In this document: positions 35,289 through 43,852 of the stretch, one piece after another
Layout of the letters: each line of letters opens with the position of its first letter
How positions within the stretch are numbered: the first letter of the stretch is position 1
Origin: an uncultured Eubacterium sp.
GTDB taxonomy: Bacteria > Bacillota > Clostridia > Lachnospirales > Lachnospiraceae
Direction of reading: 5' to 3'
DNA: 48,853 nucleotides
Assembly (NCBI GenBank): GCA_910584875.1
Contig: CAJUDA010000026.1
Location: forward strand, 1-48,853
Translations under genes and position numbers: made by a program
Notes under the pieces: model-generated
Databases searched by the model: none
The model's input: only the letters and a program-made list of their open reading frames with translations
Told to the model about the DNA's origin: nothing

Positions 35289-36691
35289 TTTCTCACTTTA
35301 TCCTCCATTATATCCAGAATATCATTAAATCCGGTATGTGTTGTGACGATGATCACCCTGTCGCCTACCCGGATCATATCCTGACCGCTTGGGATCAGAA
35401 CTTTACTGTGACGGTAAATACAGCAGATCAGAAGCTGGCGTTTGAGTTTTAGTTTCATAAGCGGCACATCCGTGACCTCCGAGGGCTCGTTCACCAGAAA
35501 TTCGATCGCCTCCACACGGTGGTCAAACATATGGTACAGGGACTCAATATTACTGTCCATCGAATTTTTTTTGGCACGGACATAGGCGATGATGGCTTCC
35601 GAGGTAATATATCTGGGATATACAACGCTGCCAAGATCAAGACTGTTGATCACACTGATAAAGGAACTGCGGTTGATCTTTGTTATGGTCTTGGCAGAAG
35701 AGATCTGTCTGGCATGCAGGGTCAGCATAATATTTTCCTCGTCAATCCCTGTCAGGGGGACGAAGGATTCGGCATGTTCGATCCCTTCCTCTTTCAAAAG
35801 TTCCTGATCGCTCCCATCGCCGTTGATTATGATGGCTTTCGGCAGCAGGATGCTGAGCTCCTCGCAGCGCTTCTGTTTTTTTTCGATAATCTTGACATCA
35901 ATCCCCATCTGGAGCAGCTGGCTTGCCAGATAGTAGGCGGCGCGGCCGCCTCCCACGATCAGTGTGTTGCTGACCTGTTTTGTCTTGAATCCGATGTTTT
36001 CGAGAAATATACGGATATGACGGCGGGAAGAGACAATGGAGACGATGTCTCCTTTTTTGATACGAAAATCACCGCCGGGTATCACGACTTCGCCATCCCG
36101 CTCTACGGCACAGATTAGGATATCGTTGGTTATGTTTTTACCGAGGTTGGCAATCGTTATGCCGTCCAGGGTGTTTTTTTCTGGTATTTTGAATTTAATG
36201 ATCTCAGCCTGTCCGTTGGCAAAGGAAGTGACTTCCAGTGCCGTCGGCAAAAGAAGGATCCGGGCGATCTCCCGTGAGGCTTCCAGTTCCGGGTTGATCA
36301 CCATGGCGAGTCCAAGTCTTGCACGGAGATATCCTACCTCCTTGCTGTAATCCGGAGTGCGGACCCGGGCAATAGCGGCGCAGTCGTCACCGACCTGTTT
36401 GGCGATGGTGCAGCAGAGCAGATTTAGCTCGTCAGAAGGCGTGACCGCAATAATAAGATTCGCCGTCTCAATCCCGGCATCCATCTGTATGCTGTAGCTT
36501 GCACCATTGCCAGCAATGCCCATGACATCATAAAAATTTGCGATTTCCTGTACCTTGGCAGCATCCTGGTCGATGATCGTTATATCATGGCCTTCCCTGC
36601 TGAGCTGCTCTACCAGTGTTGTCCCGACCTTTCCACATCCTACTATGATTATATGTAAGCCATTTGTGATAGACTTTTTTATAAACGACAT
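35285..36691 (-). CDS. trkA: TrkA potassium-uptake regulatory protein (two RCK domains)
   Basis: A 468-residue cytoplasmic gating protein with two RCK-N/RCK-C halves. The first nucleotide site is IIIVGCGKVGTTLVEQL with the ribose-binding Asp in ITIIDQDA; the second is LIVGGGRAAYYLASQLL with Glu in VKIIEKKQ. The RCK-C regions end in typical strands (GDIVSIVSSRRHI, GDRVIIVTTH). ATG 36691 (MSFIKK) is chosen because GGAGG lies five bases upstream; two in-frame ATGs further up (36703, 36715) have no such site. Forms an operon with trkH; divergent from ktrB. Confidence 0.93.
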   Translation of the reverse strand: MSFIKKSITNGLHIIIVGCGKVGTTLVEQLSREGHDITIIDQDAAKVQEIANFYDVMGIAGNGASYSIQMDAGIETANLIIAVTPSDELNLLCCTIAKQVGDDCAAIARVRTPDYSKEVGYLRARLGLAMVINPELEASREIARILLLPTALEVTSFANGQAEIIKFKIPEKNTLDGITIANLGKNITNDILICAVERDGEVVIPGGDFRIKKGDIVSIVSSRRHIRIFLENIGFKTKQVSNTLIVGGGRAAYYLASQLLQMGIDVKIIEKKQKRCEELSILLPKAIIINGDGSDQELLKEEGIEHAESFVPLTGIDEENIMLTLHARQISSAKTITKINRSSFISVINSLDLGSVVYPRYITSEAIIAYVRAKKNSMDSNIESLYHMFDHRVEAIEFLVNEPSEVTDVPLMKLKLKRQLLICCIYRHSKVLIPSGQDMIRVGDRVIIVTTHTGFNDILDIMEDKVRK

Positions 36692-36831
36692 GATTTCCTC
36701 CATTTGGATATTCATTATTCATTTCATTATAGTTATAACACATTTTATAAATATATGCTATACTATTTCAATGAGTTATATTATAATAATTGGGAAAAGA
36801 ATGGTTTAGGATAAAAAGGCAGGGATAATAC

Positions 36832-38232
36832 ATGGGCATGAAGAAGTTAATACGGAGAGAGTTATCTACGACACAGCTGATCACACTGGGTTTTTTCGTG
36901 GCGATCCTGACAGGGGCATTGCTGCTGATGCTGCCATGTTCTTCCGCAGATGGCACGGTGACGCCATTTGCTGACTGTTTATTTACTTCGGCGACTTCTG
37001 TCTGTGTCACCGGGCTGGTGGTCGTGACAACGGCGACGCACTGGAGTTTCTTTGGAAAACTGGTTATACTGGGACTGATCCAGCTGGGAGGGCTGGGGAT
37101 CATTTCATTTACCACGGGGCTGATGATGCTATTACGAAAAAGGATTACCTTGCGGGACAGAGTGCTTCTGGAGGATTCCCTGAATCTGGATACATTAAAA
37201 GGGCTGGTCCGGTTTTTGAAACGGATTTTTAAGGGTACCTTTGTAGTAGAAGGCGTGGGGGCACTTTGTTATTCTTTTTTGTTTGTTCCCATGTTTGTGG
37301 AACAGTCAGGTCTGGTAAAGGGAGGATTACGGGGAATCTGGTATTCCATCTTTCATTCGGTTTCTGCGTTTTGCAATGCCGGGATCGACCTTTTTGGGGA
37401 TACGGGTGTGATGCCATTTGCCAGAAATCCATGGTTTAATATTGTGACAATGCTGCTGATCATATTTGGCGGTCTGGGATTTATTGTGTGGTGGGATATG
37501 ATTGAAAACGGCAGGAAGGCAGTCCGGGGAGGCTATCCTTTACACAAACTTTTTAAACGCCTGCGACTTCACACGAAGATTACACTGGTGACTACTGTTT
37601 TTCTGATTGTATTGGGGGCTTTGTTTTTTTTCTGTCTGGAATATACAAACCCAGATACGATCGGCAGGTTTACCCTTCCCCAGAAGATCATGGCGAGCTT
37701 CTTTCAGTCCGTGACATTACGGACAGCCGGTTTTTCTACGATTTCTCAGAGCGGGCTGCGTATTGGCAGTGTGGTTGTCTGTTTGTTTCTGATGTTGATC
37801 GGGGGTTCTTCTATTTCTACGGCAGGGGGAATCAAGACCTCGACATTTGCGGCGCTGTTTCTAAGTACAAGGATGACAATACAGGGAAGGGATCATATTG
37901 TAGTGTTTAACCGGCATATTCCCCATAAGACTGTACAGAAAGCACTTGCGGTGACTGTAGTGAGTATACTGGTGTTTATTGCTGCTGTATTTGCTCTCTA
38001 CATGGCAGAGGGGGGGCGTATGACAGATGTTGCTTTTGAGACAGCAAGTGCCATCGCTACGGTAGGATTGTCCAGAGATTATACATCCGGACTGCATCTG
38101 GCAGGCAAGCTGATCATCACATTGTGTATGTATCTTGGACGGATCGGTCCGATATCCATGGCAATATCCTTTGAAAAAAGACGGCATGGGGCGGTGGTCC
38201 GGTATGCAAAAGAAGATATAACGGTTGGATAA
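36832..38232 (+). CDS. ktrB: KtrB/TrkH-family potassium channel subunit
   Basis: A 466-residue membrane protein with four P-loops ending in TSVCVTGLVV, SAFCNAGIDLF, TLRTAGFSTI and ATVGLSRDYTSG. The KtrB-type N-terminus TTQLITLGFFVAILTGALLLMLP is clear. AGGG lies seven bases before the ATG. The 140-base space to the divergent trkA holds a TATACT -10 (36759-36764) but no good -35, so the promoter is unresolved. It is 21 bases from ktrA. Having both a TrkH and a KtrB system side by side is unusual. Confidence 0.93.
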   Translation: MGMKKLIRRELSTTQLITLGFFVAILTGALLLMLPCSSADGTVTPFADCLFTSATSVCVTGLVVVTTATHWSFFGKLVILGLIQLGGLGIISFTTGLMMLLRKRITLRDRVLLEDSLNLDTLKGLVRFLKRIFKGTFVVEGVGALCYSFLFVPMFVEQSGLVKGGLRGIWYSIFHSVSAFCNAGIDLFGDTGVMPFARNPWFNIVTMLLIIFGGLGFIVWWDMIENGRKAVRGGYPLHKLFKRLRLHTKITLVTTVFLIVLGALFFFCLEYTNPDTIGRFTLPQKIMASFFQSVTLRTAGFSTISQSGLRIGSVVVCLFLMLIGGSSISTAGGIKTSTFAALFLSTRMTIQGRDHIVVFNRHIPHKTVQKALAVTVVSILVFIAAVFALYMAEGGRMTDVAFETASAIATVGLSRDYTSGLHLAGKLIITLCMYLGRIGPISMAISFEKRRHGAVVRYAKEDITVG

Positions 38233-38253
38233 GATTAGAAAGGAATGAGGGTC

Positions 38254-38907
38254 ATGATAAACAAATCATTTGCGGTACTGGGGCTGGGTAAATTTGGAGA
38301 AAGTGTGGTGCGTGAACTGTATGAGGCGGGAGCGGATGTACTGGCGGTGGACCGCAATAAAGAGCGGCTGCAGTCAGTGGCAGATTTTGCGACGTATGCG
38401 GTGGCAGCAGATATTGAGGATGCAGAAGCTGTGAATGCTCTGGGATTATCGAATATGGATGGGGTTGTTATTGCTGTGACAGAAAATCTCAATGCCAGCA
38501 TACTGGGAACCATTTATGCCAAAGAAGCAGGAGTGCCCTATGTTGCAGCTAAGGCAAAGGATGAGACGCATATCCGGATATTGCGGAAGCTGGGAGCAGA
38601 TATGACGGTACTGCCAGAATATGAGTCTGGGATTCGCATTGCAAGACATCTTGCTACAGGGAATATATTGAATTTTGTGGAGCTGTCGGCTAATATCCGC
38701 ATGGTGGAGATTTCTATACGGAGGGAGTGGGAGGGGCATTCTCTGCTGGAACTGGATCTGCGCCGGAAAGAGCGCATCAACGTTATCGCGATCCGGAATG
38801 GTGACGAAGTTATAACAAACCCGGATCCCCGTCAGCCTCTGGAAGATGGCTGCTCTATGCTGATTACGGTGGACAAAAAGGATCTGAACCGGCTGGTAAA
38901 GGAGTGA
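38254..38907 (+). CDS. ktrA: KtrA-type RCK regulatory subunit
   Basis: A 217-residue protein with one RCK-N (FAVLGLGKFGESVVREL; Asp in VLAVDRN binds the ribose) and one RCK-C domain. It forms the octameric ring that gates KtrB, with ATP/ADP at RCK-N and often cyclic-di-AMP at RCK-C in Firmicutes (family knowledge, not visible here). The ATG at 38254 follows AAAGGA by nine bases; an ATG at 38245 abuts that site and is rejected. The next gene starts 22 bases on, with no terminator between. Confidence 0.92.
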   Translation: MINKSFAVLGLGKFGESVVRELYEAGADVLAVDRNKERLQSVADFATYAVAADIEDAEAVNALGLSNMDGVVIAVTENLNASILGTIYAKEAGVPYVAAKAKDETHIRILRKLGADMTVLPEYESGIRIARHLATGNILNFVELSANIRMVEISIRREWEGHSLLELDLRRKERINVIAIRNGDEVITNPDPRQPLEDGCSMLITVDKKDLNRLVKE

Positions 38908-38929
38908 TGGACAGAAAGGGGAATTTCCG

Positions 38930-41545
38930 ATGAAGGACATGTCAGAGATACAGATAAAAAAATATGTTTGTGCTGGTCTGCTGGCGCATGTCGATGCGGG
39001 CAAGACCACCCTTTCGGAGGGAATCTTATATACGGCAGGGCGACTGCGGCATCTGGGACGGGTAGACAATGGCGATGCTTTTCTGGATACATATGATCTG
39101 GAAAAGGAGCGTGGGATTACGATTTTTTCTAAGCAGGCGATATTGCAGATGGATGATACCTTTGTCACTTTACTGGATACTCCGGGACATGTGGATTTCT
39201 CAGCAGAGATGGAGAGGACCCTGCAGGTGCTGGACTATGCGATTCTTGTCATCAGTGGTGCCGACGGAGTACAGGGACATACAGAGACACTCTGGAAACT
39301 GCTGCAGCAGTATGAAATCCCCACATTTCTGTTTATCAATAAAATGGACCAGCCGGGTACGGACAGGGATCAGCTGATGGAAGAACTGAGGACAAGGCTG
39401 GGAAGCGGCTGTGTGGACTTTACGGATGAGACCAGCGAGGGATTTATGGAAGAGATCGCTCTCTGTGGGGAGGAGCTGCTTGAGGCATTTCTTGAGCAGG
39501 GCTCGATTGATCTCACCTGTATTACGGGACTTGTCAGGGAACGCAAGGTTTTCCCCTGTTTTTTTGGCTCAGCGCTGAAACTGGAGGGGGTGGAACAATT
39601 CCTGAAAGGTTTTCAGAAATATACTGAACCGGCAATATACCGGGGAGACTTTGGGGCAAGAGTTTTCAAAATCGCGAGAGATGAGACAGGAAACCGTCTG
39701 ACCTATGTAAAGGTGACAGGCGGCGTGCTGCAGGCGCGGATGGAGATTGAAGATGCCAGGGGGACGTGGCGGGAAAAGGTGCATCAGATCCGTATTTATT
39801 CTGGAAGCAGGTATGAGACGGTCAATGAGGCGACAGCAGGTATGATCTGTGCCCTTACCGGGTTGAGCCGGACCTGTCCCGGTGAGGGACTTGGTTCAGA
39901 GGCGGGAGGCAAAAAGCCGGTACTGGAGCCGGTGCTTACCTATCAGATCCGGCTTCCGGAGGGCACGGATGCAGCGGTGATGCTGCCAAAGCTGCGGCTG
40001 CTGGAGGAAGAAGAGCCAGAGTTACATATTGTGTGGAAGGAGGAACTGCAGGAGATACAGGCACAGGTGATGGGAGAGGTGCAGATCGAGATCCTTCAGC
40101 ATCTGATTGAAGAAAGATACGGAGTCCGGGTCACATTTGGCACCGGGAATATCGTATATAAGGAGACGATCGCCACAGCGGTGGAAGGAGTGGGACACTT
40201 TGAACCGCTGCGCCATTATGCCGAGGTTCACCTCTGGCTGGAGCCGGGAGAGATGGGAAGCGGCTTTCAGGCGGACACGGATTGCAGTGAAGATGAACTG
40301 GATAAGAACTGGCAGCGGCTGGTCCTCACCCATCTCAGGGAACGGGAGCATCCCGGTGTGCTGACAGGGGCAGCCCTGACGGATATCAGGGTGACACTGA
40401 TCGCCGGACGGGCGCATCTGAAACACACCGAAGGCGGGGATTTCCGGCAGGCTGCTTACCGGGCTGTCCGTCAGGGAATGATGAGGGCAGAGTCTGTCCT
40501 GCTGGAACCGTATTATGACTTCCGTCTTGAGGTACCGGAGGCATCTGTCGGACGTGCCATGACGGATATTGAACGGATGGCGGGTACTTTTACGCTGGAG
40601 TCTGCCTCTGGTCTGGCGGTGCTGACAGGCAGCGCTCCGGTGATCACGATGCGGGACTATCTCCGTGAAGTCACTGCCTATACGAAGGGGCAGGGCAGAC
40701 TGTTTTGCCGTCCGGCGGGATACCGTCCCTGCCATAATGCGGATGAGGTGATTCTGGCGAAGGGATATGACCCGGACAGGGATGCAGAAAACCCGACGGG
40801 GTCTGTTTTTTGCGCTCACGGAGCAGGGTTTAATGTACCATGGAATGAGGTGCGTGACTATATGCATATGGATACAGCGGCAGAGAAGGCCAGACGCTTA
40901 CCCGGAGATGGGACATGTCTGGACGAAGATGAGAGACTGGTCAGAAGAGAAGAAGAATGGATCGATACCGAGGAGATTGACCGGATTCTCGAGAGGACTT
41001 CCCATGCCAACCGGAAATCTGGTCCGGTATCCCATAAGGGGATATCGGCAAAAAGAGTCCGTTCAGTCGCAGCGAAACCGGCGGGGCTGTCAAAACCGGC
41101 AAAAAAACCGGACAAAAAGGATTTCTTTCTCCTTGTAGATGGATATAATGTTATATTTGCCTGGGAAGAGCTGCGGGATCTGTCCAAAATCAGCATTGAT
41201 GCGGCACGGGGGCGTCTGCAGGATATCCTGTGCAACTATCAGGGGTTTAAGCAGTGCAGGCTGATCCTTGTGTTTGACGCCTACCGGGTACAGAATCACC
41301 GGACAGAGGTTTTTCCTTACCATAATATTACTGTCGTGTATACAAAGGAGGCAGAGACGGCAGATCAGTATATCGAGAAATTCGCCCATGAAAATGCCAG
41401 GCGTTATCATGTGACGGTGGCGACTTCGGACGGGCTGGAGCAGATCATTATCCGGGGAGAGGGGTGCTGTCTTCTGTCAGCAAGGGATCTGGAGGAAGAG
41501 ATCCGTCATGCAGGGGCACAGATGAAGGAGTATATCAATGAATGA
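38930..41545 (+). CDS. TetM/EF-G-like translational GTPase fused to a Rae1/YacP-like NYN nuclease domain
   Basis: An 871-residue protein. The GTPase core is complete: G1 AHVDAGKTT (19-27), G2 Thr in RGITIF (64), G3 DTPGH (83-87) and G4 NKMD (137-140). Domains II-V follow the TetM/TetO pattern to about residue 640 (e.g. GHFEPLRHYAEVHL, LEPYYDFRLEVPE). The TetM loop equivalent to YYSPVST reads AHLKHTEG, so tetracycline release is not assured. A Lys/Arg-rich linker (about 690-730) leads to a NYN domain (about 733-871) with acidic residues Asp737 (VDGYN), Asp783 (FDAY), Asp812 (TADQY) and Asp834 (TSDG), as in Rae1/YacP, a ribosome-dependent mRNA endonuclease. AAAGGGG precedes the ATG. Cotranscription with ktrBA is likely. 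Confidence 0.88.
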   Translation: MKDMSEIQIKKYVCAGLLAHVDAGKTTLSEGILYTAGRLRHLGRVDNGDAFLDTYDLEKERGITIFSKQAILQMDDTFVTLLDTPGHVDFSAEMERTLQVLDYAILVISGADGVQGHTETLWKLLQQYEIPTFLFINKMDQPGTDRDQLMEELRTRLGSGCVDFTDETSEGFMEEIALCGEELLEAFLEQGSIDLTCITGLVRERKVFPCFFGSALKLEGVEQFLKGFQKYTEPAIYRGDFGARVFKIARDETGNRLTYVKVTGGVLQARMEIEDARGTWREKVHQIRIYSGSRYETVNEATAGMICALTGLSRTCPGEGLGSEAGGKKPVLEPVLTYQIRLPEGTDAAVMLPKLRLLEEEEPELHIVWKEELQEIQAQVMGEVQIEILQHLIEERYGVRVTFGTGNIVYKETIATAVEGVGHFEPLRHYAEVHLWLEPGEMGSGFQADTDCSEDELDKNWQRLVLTHLREREHPGVLTGAALTDIRVTLIAGRAHLKHTEGGDFRQAAYRAVRQGMMRAESVLLEPYYDFRLEVPEASVGRAMTDIERMAGTFTLESASGLAVLTGSAPVITMRDYLREVTAYTKGQGRLFCRPAGYRPCHNADEVILAKGYDPDRDAENPTGSVFCAHGAGFNVPWNEVRDYMHMDTAAEKARRLPGDGTCLDEDERLVRREEEWIDTEEIDRILERTSHANRKSGPVSHKGISAKRVRSVAAKPAGLSKPAKKPDKKDFFLLVDGYNVIFAWEELRDLSKISIDAARGRLQDILCNYQGFKQCRLILVFDAYRVQNHRTEVFPYHNITVVYTKEAETADQYIEKFAHENARRYHVTVATSDGLEQIIIRGEGCCLLSARDLEEEIRHAGAQMKEYINE

Positions 41546-41569
41546 TGCCAGTGAAGAGCAGATAATAAT

Positions 41570-41597
41570 GGGGCACCTGTCTGCAGACAGGTGCCCC
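41570..41597. terminator. Perfect 28-base palindrome between converging genes
   Basis: GGGGCACCTGTCTG pairs with its exact complement CAGACAGGTGCCCC. The T tract on the plus side is interrupted (TGATGTTTGTTT), so it may act as a weak terminator or a transcript-end stabiliser for both converging genes. Confidence 0.65.
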
Positions 41598-41640
41598 TGA
41601 TGTTTGTTTAGATGAATTGTAAAAAGCCTGACTTTGATAA

Positions 41641-43356
41641 TTAAAATTCAAATTTCTTTGTATTTTCCGTGAGTTCCTGTGCCATATGCACCAGCTTATC
41701 TGTTTCCTCATCACAGCTTGTTATGATCTGGCTCAGTTCCATCATGGATGAAGAAGTTTCCTCTGTGCTGGCGGCATTCTCCTGTGCCACGGCAGCCAGT
41801 CCCTCTACGATATCAAGTACTGTTTCTTTGTGCTTGTTCAGGGCGGCTACCTGTTCGCGGATATGTGCGATAGCATCTGCCACCTCTGAAATTTCCGTGT
41901 TCAGAGAACGGAACATGGTGTCAGTCTCTGCCAGCTTGTCATTCTGCTGCCTGATATTGTCCGTCACTTCGTTCATTGCCTGTACACTGGTATCCGAATT
42001 TTTCAAAAGATCATTAACGATACTGATGATCTTTTCGGCAGATTCCTGGGACTGCTCGGACAGAGTGCGGATCTCGCTTGCCACGACTGCAAATCCTTTG
42101 CCGTTTTCGCCTGCTCTTGCTGCCTCGATACTGGCGTTCAGGGACAGGAGGTTTGTCTGGCTTGCGATATCTGTGATCAGATCGGTCGCTTCCCGGATCT
42201 GCTGGGCAGACTGGTTTGTCAGATTTGTCTGATCCTGTACCAGAAGGACAGATTCCTTTGTTTTTTTACTCAGCTGCTGCAGTTCGCTGAGGTTCTCCTT
42301 TGCTGTCTGGTTGTATTCTTTCATTTTTTCAGAACTGTTGTTGAGAGTACTGATATTGGCAGAGGTGTCATCCAGGGCGTCTCCCATCTCTGTGACTCTC
42401 TGACTGGCCTCCATTGTTTCATTGGCTTGTCCGGTAGCGCCGTTGGCGATTTCATTTACCGCATTATTAATATTGGAAATGGAATCAGTAATACGCTCAA
42501 AGGAACCGGAGAAATGGGTTGACAGATCTTCCAGTGCCTGGGAGGAGTCATTGATGTTGGTGAGGATCGAGTGAAGATTGTGGATCAGGCTCTGGATCGC
42601 GCGTGCCATGTCGCCTACCTCATCTGAGCGGTTCATGAGGATCGGACGGATTTCCAGATTGAGTACGCCTTTCGCCACATCATTGAGGTTGCCGGCAGTA
42701 CCGCTGAGCGTTTTGCCGATGCGCACTACCATAAAAAGTACAACAACGAAAGCAAGGACAAAAATGATCATCATGACGACTGCCATCGAGGTGGCGGTGT
42801 TTGTCAGTGACTTATTGACCTGTTCGAGACTGCGGCCGCAGAACACACTGCCAATAATCTCATCGGAATCAGGCTGTCGCAGAGGTACATAGTAACCAGA
42901 GTATGGTTTTCCAAATAATTCGATCTTCGGTGCATAATAGGTTTCGCCATTTTTCACTTTTTCGTATACATTGGCGGAGAGCTTGGTATTGATCTCGCGT
43001 TCGCCATTCTCATTGGTGAGGGTGGTAAGCATACGGGTGTCTCCATAGAACAGGGACAGTTCCACATCGTGATCCTTTTTGATCTTGTCCATCAGTTCAT
43101 AGTTGCCAGACATCGTCTCAGTTCCCTTTATCAGAGTATCACCGTTCAGGGAAAATTTCCCTTTATCGGCTGTCTCTATGTAAGCTTCACAGAGAGTTTT
43201 GGCAACACCTCCTATTTCACGCTCCACCAGTGAATCGGATAGTTCCCGCTGTTTGCTGACACCCAGCCAGATTCCGACTATTGTGATCAGTAGAATGGGC
43301 ACGGCTGCAGTTAGGCTCAGCTTAACTGCCAGCTTTAGTCCTTTTTTCTTTTTCAA
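41641..43356 (-). CDS. methyl-accepting chemotaxis protein with sCache sensor
   Basis: A 571-residue chemoreceptor. TM1 about 10-30; extracellular single-Cache domain about 35-180 (GNYELMDKIKKDHDVELSLFYGD ... YYVPLRQPDSDEIIGSVFCG); TM2 about 190-215; HAMP about 215-265; signalling domain about 290-571 with the hairpin tip QTNLLSLNASIEAARAGENGKGFAVVASEIRTLSE, which binds CheA/CheW. The start is TTG 43356 (MKKKKGLKLAV), with GGAGGGAAC at good spacing. No other chemotaxis gene is nearby. Ligand unknown; sCache domains often sense small carboxylates. Confidence 0.92.
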   Translation of the reverse strand: MKKKKGLKLAVKLSLTAAVPILLITIVGIWLGVSKQRELSDSLVEREIGGVAKTLCEAYIETADKGKFSLNGDTLIKGTETMSGNYELMDKIKKDHDVELSLFYGDTRMLTTLTNENGEREINTKLSANVYEKVKNGETYYAPKIELFGKPYSGYYVPLRQPDSDEIIGSVFCGRSLEQVNKSLTNTATSMAVVMMIIFVLAFVVVLFMVVRIGKTLSGTAGNLNDVAKGVLNLEIRPILMNRSDEVGDMARAIQSLIHNLHSILTNINDSSQALEDLSTHFSGSFERITDSISNINNAVNEIANGATGQANETMEASQRVTEMGDALDDTSANISTLNNSSEKMKEYNQTAKENLSELQQLSKKTKESVLLVQDQTNLTNQSAQQIREATDLITDIASQTNLLSLNASIEAARAGENGKGFAVVASEIRTLSEQSQESAEKIISIVNDLLKNSDTSVQAMNEVTDNIRQQNDKLAETDTMFRSLNTEISEVADAIAHIREQVAALNKHKETVLDIVEGLAAVAQENAASTEETSSSMMELSQIITSCDEETDKLVHMAQELTENTKKFEF

Positions 43357-43397
43357 GTTCTGTTCCCTCCTTACAAAAAGTGCAGAATATATGTAAT

Positions 43398-43426
43398 ATT
43401 ATATCGTTTTTTTGTGCAATTTGCAA
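43398..43426 (-). promoter_or_regulatory. Sigma-A promoter of the chemoreceptor gene
   Basis: On the reverse strand TTGCAA (43426-43421), 17 bases, perfect TATAAT (43403-43398), 42 bases before the TTG start. Chemoreceptor genes are often sigma-D dependent, but no sigma-D motif was seen here. Confidence 0.6.
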
Positions 43427-43445
43427 TAATTATTCTCTGACAGGA

Positions 43446-43472
43446 TTGAAATTCTTTTTATTTTGATATAAT
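43446..43472 (+). promoter_or_regulatory. Probable promoter of trxA operon
   Basis: TTGAAA (43446-43451), 15 bases, perfect TATAAT (43467-43472), 53 bases before trxA. The spacer is shorter than ideal. Confidence 0.5.
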
Positions 43473-43525
43473 ATAGTCATGACAGGATATACTAATAAGT
43501 AAAAATATAAATCAGGGAGGTCATT

Positions 43526-43831
43526 ATGGCAGTAATAGAGATAACAGCTGAGAATTTTGAACAGGAGGTCATGCAGTCTGATAAACCAGTGCTTCTGGAT
43601 TTCTGGGCAGTGTGGTGCGGTCCCTGCCAGATGCTTTCTCCTCTTGTGGATGAGGTGGCAGAGGAGAGAGAGGATATTAAAATAGGAAAGATCAATGTGG
43701 ATGAACAGCAGGAGCTGGCGGTGAAATATCAGGTTATGTCGATCCCGACACTGCTTGTCATGAAGAACGGAGAGCTTGCAAACCGTTCTGTCGGTCTCAT
43801 ATCCAAGGATCAGATCCTGGACTTGCTGTAA
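43526..43831 (+). CDS. trxA: thioredoxin
   Basis: A 101-residue thioredoxin with the classical active site WAVWCGPCQML (about 26-36), the conserved cis-Pro in SIPTLLVMKNGE and the usual Asp near residue 23. It reduces disulfides in cytoplasmic proteins. GGGAGG lies upstream of the ATG. It leads a likely operon with two MATE transporters and map (gaps 21, 54 and 19 bases). Confidence 0.95.
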   Translation: MAVIEITAENFEQEVMQSDKPVLLDFWAVWCGPCQMLSPLVDEVAEEREDIKIGKINVDEQQELAVKYQVMSIPTLLVMKNGELANRSVGLISKDQILDLL

Positions 43832-43852
43832 ACAGGAGACAGAATAAGTAAA

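Noticed and set aside
36692..36831. A cyclic-di-AMP riboswitch between trkA and ktrB
   Set aside because: The 140-base AT-rich gap is too short and lacks the conserved GC-rich helices of the ydaO class.
38930..41545. Plain tetracycline resistance gene
   Set aside because: The TetM tip motif is missing and a nuclease domain is fused, so a resistance call from GTPase similarity alone is not supported.
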